Source: Caproiciproducens faecalis (GTDB lineage: Bacteria > Bacillota > Clostridia > Oscillospirales > Acutalibacteraceae). Taken from it: 64,000 bases of DNA. This document shows, piece after piece, positions 1 through 9,399 of this stretch; the stretch's first letter is position 1; every line of letters begins with the position of its first letter. The stretch lies in contig NZ_JAGFNZ010000003.1 of assembly GCF_019448085.1 (NCBI RefSeq), positions 248,001 to 312,000 on the forward strand, in the 5' to 3' direction. The notes beneath the pieces were generated by a model. It was not told where the DNA came from, searched no databases, and saw only the letters and a list, made by a program, of their open reading frames with translations. Made by a program: the position numbers and the translations under genes.

Positions 1-1
1 C

Positions 2-559
2 ACCTTTATCGGCACCGGCCGCAAGACCGGCATCTTCACCGCTGAAGATCAGAAGGCGCTTGAGACCAGCACCGGCTTTAAGTCCAAGATGGACAAGGCC
101 CTGTTTGCCGACGCAACCGCAACTTCCATCGGCGCAATTTTCGGCACTTCCAACACCACCACTTATGTTGAGAGCGCAGCCGGTATCGGCGCCGGCGGCC
201 GTACCGGTCTGACCAGCGTTGTAACCGCGGCGATGTTCATTATCAGCGCATTCTTTGCTCCTTTAATCAGCGCTGTTCCTTCCGCCGCCACCGCTCCCGC
301 CCTGATTGTTGTCGGTATCATGATGCTCAGCTCCTTTAAAGAGATTGAGTGGACCAATCTGGAAGAAGCGACCCCCGCATTCTTCGCCGGTATCTTTATG
401 GCGTTCTGCTACAGCATTTCCTACGGTATCGCAGCCGGATTTATCTTCTACTGCCTGATTAAGGTCGTTCGCGGCAAGGCAAAGGAAATTCATCCGATTC
501 TCTGGGTTGCCACAGGTCTGTTTGTTCTGAACTTCATCATTCTGGCAATCATTTCCTGA
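2..559 (+). CDS. NCS2-family purine permease, C-terminal part (5' end outside window)
   Basis: The frame is open from the left edge, so only the last 185 residues of a membrane transporter are visible. The segment FGTSNTTTYVESAAGIGAGG is the conserved block of the purine (adenine/guanine/hypoxanthine) branch of the NCS2 nucleobase:cation symporters. Several hydrophobic membrane segments follow, ending in a hydrophobic C-terminus. The expected role is proton-driven uptake of a purine base through the cytoplasmic membrane. The substrate cannot be decided from this fragment. A perfect hairpin terminator lies 21 bp after the stop, so this is the last gene of its transcript. Confidence 0.9.
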   Translation, partial: TFIGTGRKTGIFTAEDQKALETSTGFKSKMDKALFADATATSIGAIFGTSNTTTYVESAAGIGAGGRTGLTSVVTAAMFIISAFFAPLISAVPSAATAPALIVVGIMMLSSFKEIEWTNLEEATPAFFAGIFMAFCYSISYGIAAGFIFYCLIKVVRGKAKEIHPILWVATGLFVLNFIILAIIS

Positions 560-580
560 TTTTATTCATCCTGTTTTTAT

Positions 581-620
581 AGAGGCCCCGCACGGTACCG
601 TGCGGGGCCTCTTCTTTATT
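581..620 (+). terminator. Intrinsic terminator of the permease gene
   Basis: A perfect 32-nt palindrome (581-612) with 16-nt GC-rich arms is followed by a T-rich stretch (613-620). It separates the permease from the rsmE operon. Confidence 0.9.
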
Positions 621-637
621 ATTACGGATTCCTATGG

Positions 638-643
638 TATAAT
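638..643 (+). promoter_or_regulatory. Extended -10 promoter for the rsmE operon
   Basis: TATAAT at 638-643 is preceded by TGG, giving an extended -10 (TGnTATAAT). A -35 box is weak (TTTATT at 615-620). The leader to rsmE would be about 100 nt. Confidence 0.4.
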
Positions 644-750
644 TACTGCAAAGAAGAGGCTATACTTTTAAAAGAGTCCGCACTGGGGAAAACGCTGCGG
701 CGACAAAAGTTTAGCGGTCAATTAGTTTTATCATATACTTGAGGTGAATT

Positions 751-1473
751 ATGCCCAGATTTTTTATTGATTACGTTCCACAGGAACGCGCGTTCATCAC
801 CGGAGAGGACGCCCGCCACATTGCGCGGTCGCTGCGGATGCAGCCCGGCGAAAGCCTGATTCTCTGCGACAGTATCGGAACGGATTATAACGGCGAAATC
901 GAAAGCGTGGCGGACGACCAGGTAGTCGTGCGCGTTCTGAATTTCTGCAGGAGTGTCGCGGAGCCGAGCGCCCTTGTAACCGTGTACCAGGGGCTGCCCA
1001 AAGCGGATAAAATGGACAGTATTGTGCAGAAGTCGGTAGAGACGGGCGCGGTAAAAATTGTGCCGGTTATGACCGCGCGCTGCGTTTCAAAGCCGGACGA
1101 AAAAGCGGCGGCAAAAAAAATCGTCCGCTGGCAGAAAATTGCGGAAGAAGCCGCAAAACAGAGCGGCAGGGGCATCATTCCACAGGTTGCCCCGCTGACA
1201 AGCTTCCGGCAGGCAGTGGAGCAGGCGGCAAAAGCCGGGAAGATCATCCTCTTTTTTGAAGGCGGCGGGCAGAGCATCGCGAAGCTTGTCAACGGAGAGA
1301 CCCGGGAACTGGCGGTCTTTATCGGGCCGGAGGGCGGATTTGAACAAAGTGAGGTCGATTTTGCGGTGGAAAACGGTGCGGCCGTCGGTACGCTCGGCGC
1401 GCGCATTCTCCGCACGGAAACCGCGCCCATCGCGGCGCTTTCAGCCATTATGCTCGCAACGGGCAATATGTAA
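751..1473 (+). CDS. rsmE: 16S rRNA (uracil-1498-N3)-methyltransferase RsmE
   Basis: This 240-residue protein has the length and architecture of RsmE: an N-terminal PUA-like barrel (about residues 1-70) and a C-terminal SPOUT knotted methyltransferase domain. The SAM-binding knot signatures are visible as IGPEGGF at 191-197 and LGARILRTETA at 215-225. Family members methylate U1498 of 16S rRNA in the assembled small subunit using S-adenosylmethionine. The ATG follows a GAGGTG ribosome binding site. The next gene begins 20 bp downstream, so it heads a three-gene operon with the MmcQ-like and SDR genes. Confidence 0.93.
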   Translation: MPRFFIDYVPQERAFITGEDARHIARSLRMQPGESLILCDSIGTDYNGEIESVADDQVVVRVLNFCRSVAEPSALVTVYQGLPKADKMDSIVQKSVETGAVKIVPVMTARCVSKPDEKAAAKKIVRWQKIAEEAAKQSGRGIIPQVAPLTSFRQAVEQAAKAGKIILFFEGGGQSIAKLVNGETRELAVFIGPEGGFEQSEVDFAVENGAAVGTLGARILRTETAPIAALSAIMLATGNM

Positions 1474-1493
1474 CCTGCAGTTAGGAGGAACTT

Positions 1494-1856
1494 ATGAAAT
1501 ACGAATGGACAGATGAATACTGCCTTTCAAAAGTCGGCGTGGAAAAAGATTTTAAGGTGGAATGGAACGCAACCCGCTACATGATCCGGGGGAAGATGTT
1601 CGCCATGCGGGGCGGCGATAAAGAAGGCAAACCGATTCTGACGATAAAACTGGAACCCTCTTTCGGCGCGTTCCTGCGCACCCAGTACAGGGATATCGTA
1701 CCGGGTTATTATATGAATAAGGAGCACTGGAATTCGCTGTATCTGGAGGGAAATGTTCCGGACGAAACGGTCAGGGAAATGCTGGACAACGCATACTCGA
1801 TTGTATTTGCCGCTCTGAGCGGAAAAGTGCGCCGGGAACTGGAAGAAGGAGACTGA
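1494..1856 (+). CDS. MmcQ/YjbR family protein
   Basis: This 120-residue protein matches the small MmcQ/YjbR family, with a CyaY-like alpha/beta fold. Typical features are the N-terminal FKVEWNATRYMIRGKMFAM segment and the central region with KLEPSFGAFLR and PGYYMNKEHWNSLYL. Some members are annotated as DNA-binding, but no role is firmly established. It has a TTAGGAGGAAC ribosome binding site and lies between rsmE and the SDR gene, whose start is 3 bp after its stop, so translational coupling is likely. Confidence 0.75.
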   Translation: MKYEWTDEYCLSKVGVEKDFKVEWNATRYMIRGKMFAMRGGDKEGKPILTIKLEPSFGAFLRTQYRDIVPGYYMNKEHWNSLYLEGNVPDETVREMLDNAYSIVFAALSGKVRRELEEGD

Positions 1857-1859
1857 AAA

Positions 1860-2582
1860 ATGAAAACGGCATTGGTTACCGGTGCTTCACGCGGAATCGG
1901 AAAAGCCGTGGCGAGCAGGCTCGCCGCCGACGGGTTCCGGGTCATCGTAAATTATTGTGCATCCCAGGGGCAGGCCGAAGCCCTTGCGGCGGAGCTGAAT
2001 ACCCTATATTCCGCGGGCTGCACGGCAATACAGGCTGACGTTTCAGACCGGGCGCAGGTGGAAAAAATGTTTGCCGCAGCCGGTGAAATCGACGTACTGG
2101 TCAACAATGCGGGCATCGCGCAGCAAAAGCTTTTTACCGACCTGACGGAGCAGGATTGGGACAGGATGTTTGATGTGGACGTGAAGGGGATGTTCCACTG
2201 CTGCCAGTGCGCGCTTCCTTATATGATCCGCCAAAAGCGGGGGAAAATCATCAATGTTTCTTCCATGTGGGGGCAGGTCGGCGCCTCCTGCGAAGTACAC
2301 TATTCCGCGGCGAAGGCGGCGGTCATCGGGCTGACCAAGGCGCTCGCAAAGGAAGTCGGCCCCTCGGGAATCCAGGTGAACTGTGTGGCGCCGGGCGTGA
2401 TAGAGACGGAAATGAACGCAAAGCTTGACGCGGATACGATCCGTGAGCTGAGAGAGGAGACTCCGCTCGGCGTAATCGGCGCGGCAGAGGATATTGCCGC
2501 CGCGGTCAGTTTTCTGGCAGGAGAGAATTCCCGGTTTATTACGGGTCAGGTGCTGGGCGTGAACGGCGGTATGATTATTTAG
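1860..2582 (+). CDS. Short-chain dehydrogenase/reductase, FabG-like
   Basis: A 240-residue classical SDR with a Rossmann fold. The cofactor motif TGASRGIG is at residues 7-14, NNAG at 82-85, the catalytic Ser near 134-135 and the Tyr-x3-Lys pair at Tyr148/Lys152 (YSAAK). The C-terminal FITGQVLGVNGGM motif is typical of 3-oxoacyl-ACP reductases. It probably reduces a ketone with NADPH. It lies outside any fatty-acid gene cluster, so a FabG paralogue or another carbonyl substrate are both possible. It is the last gene of the rsmE operon. Confidence 0.85.
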   Translation: MKTALVTGASRGIGKAVASRLAADGFRVIVNYCASQGQAEALAAELNTLYSAGCTAIQADVSDRAQVEKMFAAAGEIDVLVNNAGIAQQKLFTDLTEQDWDRMFDVDVKGMFHCCQCALPYMIRQKRGKIINVSSMWGQVGASCEVHYSAAKAAVIGLTKALAKEVGPSGIQVNCVAPGVIETEMNAKLDADTIRELREETPLGVIGAAEDIAAAVSFLAGENSRFITGQVLGVNGGMII

Positions 2583-2650
2583 CGGAAATATAAACGGATG
2601 ATTCTTTCGAATACAATTCTTTCATAACCATTACAAAGCTGTCAGAAATA

Positions 2651-2678
2651 TAGACATTCCATGATTATCCATTATACT
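2651..2678 (+). promoter_or_regulatory. Candidate sigma-A promoter for the lipoprotein genes
   Basis: TAGACA (2651-2656), a 16-bp spacer and TATACT (2673-2678) lie in an AT-rich gap before the next gene. A second TATAAT-like box overlaps just downstream. Confidence 0.4.
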
Positions 2679-2741
2679 ATAATTAAAATAATAATCAGTT
2701 CCCCGTACAGTGACAGGGGAAAGTATAGGAGGAGAATGGCT

Positions 2742-4220
2742 ATGATGTACCGGGCAAAGCGCGCGGTGCTCCTGCTGATGGCGTTTTGCTGCATCCTTTC
2801 GCAGGCTGGCTGTGCCGGGGTGGCGGAGGCAAGAACTGCTTCCAGTCAGGTAACCGGTTTTTCACAGGGCAGCAAGGTAGTCAATACAACGGAGGATAAG
2901 GTGCAGATTCAGACGGCGGTTCCGGTTTTTCTCGGATTTTCCGCCGCGCAGGAACTGAATCAGAAAATCAAAGAGGTATCCGACGACGGAATTATCGAAA
3001 TCAAAAAGGCCGAGAAAGAGCTTGGCAATTCGGCGGCGGAAGGACATCTCTTTTTTCAGAGCTATTACGACCTCTTTTGGGATAATGATATTCTTTCCGT
3101 GTGGGTCAGAAATGAGAATTACGCTGGCGGAGCGCACGGATACCGCTGGCTGAAGTCCTTTAACGTCAATATTCAGACAGGGGAATTCTACGATACACCC
3201 GGCAAATTGTTTAAAGACCCGGAGGCGGGAACCAAACAGATTACGGATAAAATTCTGGAGGAAATCAAAAAGAAACCCGACCTCTATTTTCAGGAAGCGG
3301 CACAGACTGTGAAGGATAAAAAGGGCGCGTATTCCTTTTATCTGGACGGACAGGATCTTGTCGTCTATTTTGACCTCTACGAGTTAGTGCCTTACGCGGC
3401 GGGGATGCCGGAGTTCCGCTTCCCGCTGACTGATCTTGACCTAAAGTTCCGAATGGGAAACAACCCTGACCGGTCGAGCGTGCGCAACAACGGAATGGAC
3501 TTGGAATTCAAGAATCCGGTCGTTTCGAACGACAGCGGAGTATTTCTGCCATTGGAAGAGACTGCGGGCGCGCTGTGCCATAACGTGAAGAAAACGGACG
3601 CGGGCTATACGGTGGATAATCATCCGGTAAAACCCACGATGCTAAACGGCGCGGCTTATATGCCCCTTCAGTATTTCAACGATCTTGGGAAAGATTACGC
3701 GATTCCGGGATTTGTGGCCTATGACAGGGATACGCTTTCTATCTTCACCCAGACCGCACAGAGCGAGGAAGAAAAAAAGAGCACCGACCTTAACAGCGTG
3801 GGAAGCGAAATTTATTTGAACAGCGCGGCAGGGGATTCCTCTTCTGAAATTTCGTGGAAAAAAAGAATGTGTTATCTCAAGAGCTTTGACAAGGAGTCTT
3901 CCACTTTGACTTTTGATCCCATAGAGTGGATTTCCAGCGATGACAAGGATCGGATTTCGGAGCTGAAGCTCGGCGGCGATTTCCCGGACGGCTATTACAT
4001 TTACAATCCTACCGTGGAGACGGAGAAAATAAAGCTTTCTGAAAATGCGAAAATCAGCCTTATTAACTGGAACGGGAACAATGTGGCGGAATCCAGTACG
4101 CTGACAAATACAGAAGGCTTGGTCGCGCGGCTGAAAGAGGACGGCGCGCTGAACTTTCCTTATGAATACACCGTGAGCAACGGACAGATGATAGAACTTC
4201 GCGAGCAGTATGTACCTTGA
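2742..4220 (+). CDS. Secreted or lipid-anchored DUF4163/DUF3298-type protein
   Basis: The start chosen is ATG 2742, nine bases after AGGAGG (2727-2732); upstream in-frame ATGs have no usable binding site. The product (492 residues) starts with a basic-hydrophobic signal ending in LSQAGC, an imperfect lipobox. Residues of about 60-230 resemble the DUF4163 + DUF3298 pair found in RsiV-like anti-sigma factors (ENYAGGAHGY, then YELVPYAAGMPEFRFPL). The following part looks like a copper amine oxidase N-terminal-like repeat (VFLPLEETAGAL, then AAYMPLQYF). No enzymatic residues are recognised. It probably acts outside the membrane, and its function is unknown. Confidence 0.7.
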   Translation: MMYRAKRAVLLLMAFCCILSQAGCAGVAEARTASSQVTGFSQGSKVVNTTEDKVQIQTAVPVFLGFSAAQELNQKIKEVSDDGIIEIKKAEKELGNSAAEGHLFFQSYYDLFWDNDILSVWVRNENYAGGAHGYRWLKSFNVNIQTGEFYDTPGKLFKDPEAGTKQITDKILEEIKKKPDLYFQEAAQTVKDKKGAYSFYLDGQDLVVYFDLYELVPYAAGMPEFRFPLTDLDLKFRMGNNPDRSSVRNNGMDLEFKNPVVSNDSGVFLPLEETAGALCHNVKKTDAGYTVDNHPVKPTMLNGAAYMPLQYFNDLGKDYAIPGFVAYDRDTLSIFTQTAQSEEEKKSTDLNSVGSEIYLNSAAGDSSSEISWKKRMCYLKSFDKESSTLTFDPIEWISSDDKDRISELKLGGDFPDGYYIYNPTVETEKIKLSENAKISLINWNGNNVAESSTLTNTEGLVARLKEDGALNFPYEYTVSNGQMIELREQYVP

Positions 4221-4269
4221 AGTCCGATCAAAACAAGAGCAATTTTTTCAGACAGGGAGGAAGAAAGGG

Positions 4270-5277
4270 ATGAAAAACAGAGGATTTTTAGCACTTGCCG
4301 CCGCATTGCTGATGACGGCATACATACTTGGCGGCTGTGCCTCACAGGGAAAAAGCACAGCTGCGGTTTCTGCAGCGGGACAGAAATCCGTTGCCATGGA
4401 TACACAAGCCGCGAATGAAGCGGCGGGAATCGACGGCGGGCAGCCATCGGTGGCTGGCAAAAAAACCGCAAACGGGGCAAACAACGCTCCGACCGCGGGC
4501 GAAATCGCGGCGGCGTCCTCCAGTCAGAAAATTATCGAGCGCCTGTCGTACCAGATTGAGACACTGAAATTTGACGATTCCGTCCAGAAAGTGCAGAGCC
4601 TCTGTACGGAAATGAACGGCTATGTGCAGGAATCGGGAGTTACGGGCAGCGGAATTGAGAAGCAAAACCTGCGCTCCGCGAATTTCGTCCTGCGGATTCC
4701 GCAGGAAAAGCTCAGCCAGTTTAAAAACAGCGCGGGCTCTATCGGGAGCATCCTGAACCTGTCCAGCTCAAGCGAAAACATCAGCGAAAGCTATTATGAT
4801 ACCGAAGCAAGGCTGAAAAGCCTGCGCACCCAGCAGGAAAGACTGATGGCGCTGCTGCAAAAATCCGGCTCTCTGACCGACATCATCGCGCTGGAAAAGG
4901 CGCTGGCGGACGTTAATTACCAAATCGAACAGTATACCGGCACCCTGCGCCAGTATGATTCCCTGATTAATTACAGCACCGTTTCCATCCAGCTGAATGA
5001 AGTGGTAAAGCCCACGGAGCTGGAAAAGACGCCGGTAACGCTGGGGGAGAAAATTTCAAGTCAGTTTAAGAGTTCCCTGCGTGCCCTGGGTGGGTTTGGG
5101 GAAGGGCTGCTGATCTTTGTGATCGGCGGCGCGCCCGTGATTCTGTTCTTGGCAGTCATCGCCGCGGCGGTGGTGTTTGTCCTGCACAAAAGAAAAAGGC
5201 GTTTCCAGAAAGCGGCCCAAAAGGCTCAGCCAGTGTTTACACAGGAACAAAAAGAAGAGAGTTCCAGAGATAAATAG
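4270..5277 (+). CDS. DUF4349 domain lipoprotein
   Basis: The start at 4270 has AGGGAGGA upstream and begins with a classical lipoprotein signal (MKNRGFLALAAALLM, lipobox LGGC). The low-complexity linker that follows is rich in Ala, Ser and Gly. A DUF4349 domain (about residues 75-260) includes the coiled-coil segment around YYDTEARLKSLRTQQERL and the strand LINYSTVSIQLNEV. A C-terminal transmembrane helix precedes a basic cytoplasmic tail (HKRKRR). DUF4349 proteins are envelope proteins of unknown role. It is probably co-transcribed with the preceding gene. Confidence 0.8.
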   Translation: MKNRGFLALAAALLMTAYILGGCASQGKSTAAVSAAGQKSVAMDTQAANEAAGIDGGQPSVAGKKTANGANNAPTAGEIAAASSSQKIIERLSYQIETLKFDDSVQKVQSLCTEMNGYVQESGVTGSGIEKQNLRSANFVLRIPQEKLSQFKNSAGSIGSILNLSSSSENISESYYDTEARLKSLRTQQERLMALLQKSGSLTDIIALEKALADVNYQIEQYTGTLRQYDSLINYSTVSIQLNEVVKPTELEKTPVTLGEKISSQFKSSLRALGGFGEGLLIFVIGGAPVILFLAVIAAAVVFVLHKRKRRFQKAAQKAQPVFTQEQKEESSRDK

Positions 5278-5288
5278 TTCGTATCGCG

Positions 5289-5328
5289 AAAGCGGGCCGC
5301 TTCCCGGTTTGGGGAAACGGCCCGCTTT
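5289..5328. terminator. Bidirectional terminator between convergent genes
   Basis: A GC-rich hairpin (left arm from 5289, right arm to 5328) has A's on one side and T's on the other. It lies between the DUF4349 gene and glyS, which converge. Confidence 0.8.
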
Positions 5329-5340
5329 TGTATAGATGAA

Positions 5341-6714
5341 TTAAAATTCAATTTTCTTGCTGATATAGGCTGCCAGCTCGGAAATCGCGATGCGCTCCTG
5401 CTGCATGGTGTCGCGGTCGCGCACGGTCACGCAGCCGTCTGCTTCACTGTCAAAATCATAGGTGATGCAGGACGGGGTGCCGATTTCGTCCTGACGGCGG
5501 TAACGCTTGCCGATGGAACCGGCGTCGTCGTAATCCACCATGTAATGCTTCGCGAGCATGTCGCTGATTTCCTGCGCTTTTTCACCCAGCTTCTTGGAAA
5601 GCGGAAGAACGGCGGCCTTGTAGGGAGCCAGCGCGGGGTGCAGCCGCATCACGATTCTGGTATCCTTTTCGTCCAGCTTTTCCTCGTCATAAGCGTCACA
5701 CAGGAAGGCGAGCGCAACACGGTCGGCGCCGAGGGACGGCTCCACAACATACGGAATATACCGCTCGTTTGTTTCGGGATCAAAGTATTCCAGGCTCTTG
5801 CCGGAGTGGTTCTGGTGCTGGGTCAGATCGTAACTGGTGCGGTCTGCAATGCCCCAGAGTTCGCCCCAGCCGAACGGGAACAGGAATTCAATATCGGTGG
5901 TTGCCTTGGAGTAGAAGGACAGCTCTTCTTTTTCATGGTCGCGCAGACGCATGTTTTCTTCCGTCATACCGAGGTCGAGCAGCCATTTCTTGCAGTAATC
6001 CTTCCAGTAGTAGAACCAGTCAAGGTCGGTGTCCGGCTTGCAGAAGAATTCAAGCTCCATTTGCTCAAATTCACGCGTGCGGAACGTAAAGTTGCCCGGC
6101 GTGATTTCATTGCGGAAGCTCTTTCCGATCTGCGCCACGCCGAAGGGAACCTTGCGGCGGGTGGTGCGCTGAATGTTGGCAAAGTTGACGAAAATGCCCT
6201 GCGCCGTTTCGGGGCGGAGGAAGATTTCATTTTTGGCGTCTTCCGTAACACCCTGAAAGGTTTTAAACATCAGGTTGAACTTGCGGATATCCGTGAAATT
6301 GGCGGAGCCGCATTCCGGGCATTTGATGTTGTTTTCTTTAATGTAGTCGCTCATCTGCTCAAAGGTCATGCCGTTCGCGTCGCCGCCTGCGTCCTCAATC
6401 AGCTTGTCGGCGCGGTGGCGGGTTTTGCAGTCGCGGCAGTCCATCAGCGGGTCGGAAAATCCGCCCACGTGGCCGGAGGCCACCCACACCTGCGGATTCA
6501 TCAGAATCGCGGTGTCCAGACCGACGTTGTACCGGCTTTCCTGCACAAATTTTTTCAGCCAGGCGCGTTTGACGTTGTTTTTGAATTCTACGCCGAGCGG
6601 GCCGTAGTCCCAGGTGTTTGAAAGGCCGCCGTAAATTTCGCTGCCGGAGTAAACAAACCCGCGGTTTTTGCACAGAGCGACAATTTTATCCATCGTTTTT
6701 TCAGTTGCCAACAT
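5341..6714 (-). CDS. glyS: Glycyl-tRNA synthetase, homodimeric type
   Basis: A 457-residue class II aminoacyl-tRNA synthetase of the single-chain alpha2 type, which charges tRNA-Gly with glycine. The N-terminus ([26 protein letters not shown]) is characteristic. A zinc-like Cys cluster is visible (CRDCKTRH, then CPECGSANF). Class II motif 2 is [10 protein letters not shown] and motif 3 is [14 protein letters not shown]. An anticodon-binding domain forms the C-terminus. The ATG follows TGGAGGAAG. It lies 41 bp after a GtrA-family gene on the same strand, and no T-box leader can fit in that gap. Confidence 0.95.
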   Translation of the reverse strand: MLATEKTMDKIVALCKNRGFVYSGSEIYGGLSNTWDYGPLGVEFKNNVKRAWLKKFVQESRYNVGLDTAILMNPQVWVASGHVGGFSDPLMDCRDCKTRHRADKLIEDAGGDANGMTFEQMSDYIKENNIKCPECGSANFTDIRKFNLMFKTFQGVTEDAKNEIFLRPETAQGIFVNFANIQRTTRRKVPFGVAQIGKSFRNEITPGNFTFRTREFEQMELEFFCKPDTDLDWFYYWKDYCKKWLLDLGMTEENMRLRDHEKEELSFYSKATTDIEFLFPFGWGELWGIADRTSYDLTQHQNHSGKSLEYFDPETNERYIPYVVEPSLGADRVALAFLCDAYDEEKLDEKDTRIVMRLHPALAPYKAAVLPLSKKLGEKAQEISDMLAKHYMVDYDDAGSIGKRYRRQDEIGTPSCITYDFDSEADGCVTVRDRDTMQQERIAISELAAYISKKIEF

Positions 6715-6755
6715 GTTTAACTTCCTCCATAATCAGGGGCGCTGGCTGCGCTCCA

Positions 6756-7184
6756 TTATTTTTTAAAGATAATCATTTTGCTTAGCACATAATTCATAAT
6801 GACCACAATCACGTTCATAATGATTTTTGCCAGCCAGTCGTTCCAGACCAGCACATTCACCATGAGCAGCATTCCGAGAGAATCCACGCCAAGCGACAGC
6901 AGGCGCGCGCCCACAAAGGTGGAAAGCTCCCGCCAAAAAAGCTTTGCGGCGAAGCTTTTGCTGCGGAACACAAACAGCTTGTTCGTAATAAACGCAAAAG
7001 CCACCGAAAGAACCCAGGCAATCGTATTTGCCGTCAGCACATCCCACTGAGCGTTCCAGTGAATCACCGGGCGCAACAGTCCGTAGCTCACCACATTGAC
7101 GACCGTGGTAAGAACACCGAAAATAATGTAGGAGATCATTTCGGGCGTTGTCAGAAAGCGCCACAGCTTTTTTAGCTTATCCAA
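6756..7184 (-). CDS. GtrA family membrane protein
   Basis: A 142-residue protein with four predicted transmembrane helices, matching the GtrA/DPMS-like family (FGVLTTVVNVVSYGLLR, then VAFAFITNKLFVF). Such proteins are thought to help flip or present polyprenyl-linked sugars for cell-surface glycosylation. The start is TTG with a weak GGCGGTG site, so a downstream start is possible. It lies upstream of glyS on the same strand, a pairing with no obvious functional logic. Confidence 0.8.
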   Translation of the reverse strand: MDKLKKLWRFLTTPEMISYIIFGVLTTVVNVVSYGLLRPVIHWNAQWDVLTANTIAWVLSVAFAFITNKLFVFRSKSFAAKLFWRELSTFVGARLLSLGVDSLGMLLMVNVLVWNDWLAKIIMNVIVVIMNYVLSKMIIFKK

Positions 7185-7210
7185 AGTAACACCGCCATTT
7201 ACTGAGTATT

Positions 7211-7216
7211 ATTATA
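7211..7216 (-). promoter_or_regulatory. Candidate -10 box for the GtrA-glyS transcript
   Basis: A consensus TATAAT on the minus strand lies 27 bp before the GtrA start. No good -35 is seen at standard spacing. Confidence 0.3.
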
Positions 7217-7292
7217 GTTTACCATTGAACGGCAAGGCTTTCAAGTACTTATCCTGTGGTTTATGAAAAATGAAATGACAAAAGCAGAATAA

Positions 7293-7333
7293 AATGCGCT
7301 CTGCACGGACAAACGGTCCGTACAGAGCGCAAT
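7293..7333 (-). terminator. Terminator after psuG
   Basis: Inverted repeat 7296-7310 / 7316-7330 (15-nt arms, one mismatch). On the minus strand it is followed by ATTTTATT. Confidence 0.75.
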
Positions 7334-7348
7334 CGTTTCATTCAGAAT

Positions 7349-8266
7349 TTACTGCAGCTTCGCAAGCTCCACGGCAAGGTTCGCGCCGACCACAGCGTTG
7401 TTGTATACCAGCTGAATATTGGAATCCAGACTGTCGCCGCCGGTGATCTCCTTGATCTTGGCAAGCAGATAGGGGGTGGTGTCCTTGCCTTTGATCCCTT
7501 CGCGCGCAGCGTCGGCCAAAGCCTCGTCTATGGCCTTGTCGATCACCGCTTTGTCCATCTGATACTGTTCCGGAATTGGGTTTGCAATTACCAGACCGCC
7601 GTTGATGCCCATTTCCCATTTGACCTTGACCGCCTGTGCCAGCTCTTTTTCAGAGTCGATACGGTAGTCAACCTTATATCCGCTTTTTCTGGTATAGAAG
7701 GCGGGCAGTTCGTCCGTGCCGAAACCGACGACGGGTACGCCGCGTGTCTCCAGATATTCCAGCGTCAGCTTCAGGTCAAGGATGGATTTCGCGCCCGCGC
7801 AGATCACCGCCACATTGGTTCTTGCCAGTTCCTCCAGGTCGGCGGAAATATCAAAAGTTTCCGGTGCGCCGCGGTGTACGCCGCCGATGCCGCCGGTGAC
7901 GAACACCTTGATTCCCGCCAGCGCCGCCAGAATCATTGTGGTTGCCACCGTTGCCGCGCCGTCGCCTTTTTTGGCAATGATAAAGGGAATGTCCCTTCTG
8001 CTGGTCTTGATGACGTTTTTGGCCGTGCCGAGGTGTTCCAGCTCGTCGTCGGTCAGGCCGATTTTAATCTTCCCGCCGATGATCGCAATGGTGGCCGGTT
8101 CCGCGCCGTGCTCGCGGACGATTTTCTCCACGTTGCGCGCTGTTTCCACATTCTGCGGATAAGGCATGCCGTGAGATATGATTGTGGACTCCAGAGCGAC
8201 GACGGGCTTTCCTTCGTCCAGAGCTTTCTGTACGCCGGGGTTGATTTCAAGATAGTCTTTTAACAT
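7349..8266 (-). CDS. psuG: Pseudouridine-5'-phosphate glycosidase
   Basis: A 305-residue protein matching PsuG along its full length: PVVALESTIISHGMPYPQN at the N-terminus, the TVATTMILAALAGIKVFVTGGIGGVHRG core and NPIPEQYQMD near the C-terminus. The enzyme reversibly splits pseudouridine 5'-phosphate into uracil and ribose 5-phosphate. The ATG follows GGAGG. Its first 20 bp overlap the end of the adjacent kinase gene, so the two form a translationally coupled catabolic operon. Confidence 0.95.
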   Translation of the reverse strand: MLKDYLEINPGVQKALDEGKPVVALESTIISHGMPYPQNVETARNVEKIVREHGAEPATIAIIGGKIKIGLTDDELEHLGTAKNVIKTSRRDIPFIIAKKGDGAATVATTMILAALAGIKVFVTGGIGGVHRGAPETFDISADLEELARTNVAVICAGAKSILDLKLTLEYLETRGVPVVGFGTDELPAFYTRKSGYKVDYRIDSEKELAQAVKVKWEMGINGGLVIANPIPEQYQMDKAVIDKAIDEALADAAREGIKGKDTTPYLLAKIKEITGGDSLDSNIQLVYNNAVVGANLAVELAKLQ

Positions 8267-9353
8267 GGTAGTTTTCCTCCATCAGTATTTTTATATTTTC
8301 TACGGACATCTCCGGATTAATTGTGTTTTCATGACTGAGCGCAAGCTTTGAGGCCGCTGCGGACAGCCGGATCGTTTCCACCGGGGAGATTTGGTTCAGG
8401 CTGGCATAAACCATTCCGGCCATAAATGCGTCGCCCGCGCCCGTGGCGTTGACCACCTTTGCCTTTTCCGTTTCCAGAATAAACTCATTTTTCCCGTCGC
8501 GGTAATAGGTTCCTTTTCCGCCAAGGGAAATTACAACGCGCCTGACACCCTGTTTCAGAAAGTATTCCCCCGATCTGCGCAGGCTTTCTTCGTCGGTAAT
8601 CGGAATACCGGTTAGCTTTTCCGACTCCAGCCGGTTCGGCTTGATGGTGTGCAGACGGCCGAGAATATTTTTGACCTTGACCGCCTTTGCGGTAGAGACC
8701 GTGTCAAGGTAAAAATCCATTTCCGGAAATTCCTGTGTCAGGTACACCAGTGTTTTTTCCGGCAGATTGGTGTCAATCACGCAAAGCTGCGCGCGCTTAA
8801 TCAGCTGTCTGCGGTTTTCAATAAATTCCGGGCTGATTTTCTCAAGTACGGCCATCTGGGCAATCGCAACCTTCATGTCGCCCTCTTCGTCAAGGATGGA
8901 AAGGTAAATGGGAGTGGGGTATTCGTCCGAGATCAGCGAATGTTTCATATCCATTCCGCATTTTCCGGCGGCCTCCAGCAGCCCTCTGCCGTAATCGTCG
9001 TTGCCCACCGCGGTAATCAGCCGGGTCTGGATTCCCAGCCTGCTGATATTTTCAGCAATATTTCTGCCGACGCCCCCGTACGAAATCTTGACCGACCCGG
9101 GATTGGAGTCGTTCATAACCAGCTGTTCGCCGGGGAAGCCCTGAATGTCGATATTCGCTCCGCCGACCACACAGACATACGGTTCATCGTTTAGAAGATA
9201 GCATTTCCCTTTAATGACGCCCTTTTTCATCAGGTTGGTTATGTGCACTGCCACGGAAGAGCGCGTGATGGAGAGCTTTTCAGACAGCTCGTTTTGCGTA
9301 ATCATCGGATTTTTACGGATCAGTTCAATAATTTCCTGTTCCCTGTTTGTCAA
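8247..9353 (-). CDS. psuK: Pseudouridine kinase with N-terminal winged-helix domain
   Basis: A 368-residue fusion. Residues of about 1-60 form a MarR/Lrp-like winged helix (REQEIIELIRKNPMITQNEL, then SRSSVAVHITNLMKKG). The rest is a PfkB-family carbohydrate kinase with the C-terminal signature NATGAGDAFMAG, which contains the catalytic Asp. With psuG directly downstream, phosphorylation of pseudouridine is the most likely reaction. The start is TTG with GGAGGGGG upstream. The DNA-binding domain suggests the protein may also regulate its own operon, which is an inference. Confidence 0.9.
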   Translation of the reverse strand: MTNREQEIIELIRKNPMITQNELSEKLSITRSSVAVHITNLMKKGVIKGKCYLLNDEPYVCVVGGANIDIQGFPGEQLVMNDSNPGSVKISYGGVGRNIAENISRLGIQTRLITAVGNDDYGRGLLEAAGKCGMDMKHSLISDEYPTPIYLSILDEEGDMKVAIAQMAVLEKISPEFIENRRQLIKRAQLCVIDTNLPEKTLVYLTQEFPEMDFYLDTVSTAKAVKVKNILGRLHTIKPNRLESEKLTGIPITDEESLRRSGEYFLKQGVRRVVISLGGKGTYYRDGKNEFILETEKAKVVNATGAGDAFMAGMVYASLNQISPVETIRLSAAASKLALSHENTINPEMSVENIKILMEENYHVKRLS

Positions 9354-9399
9354 AAGGCCCCCTCCTTTTTATAGCCGCCTTATCACAGGCTATAGCGTT

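Noticed and set aside
5545-6621. Long plus-strand frame of 358 codons
   Set aside because: It is antisense to glyS, has no ribosome binding site and its translation resembles no protein; it arises from codon bias of the real gene.
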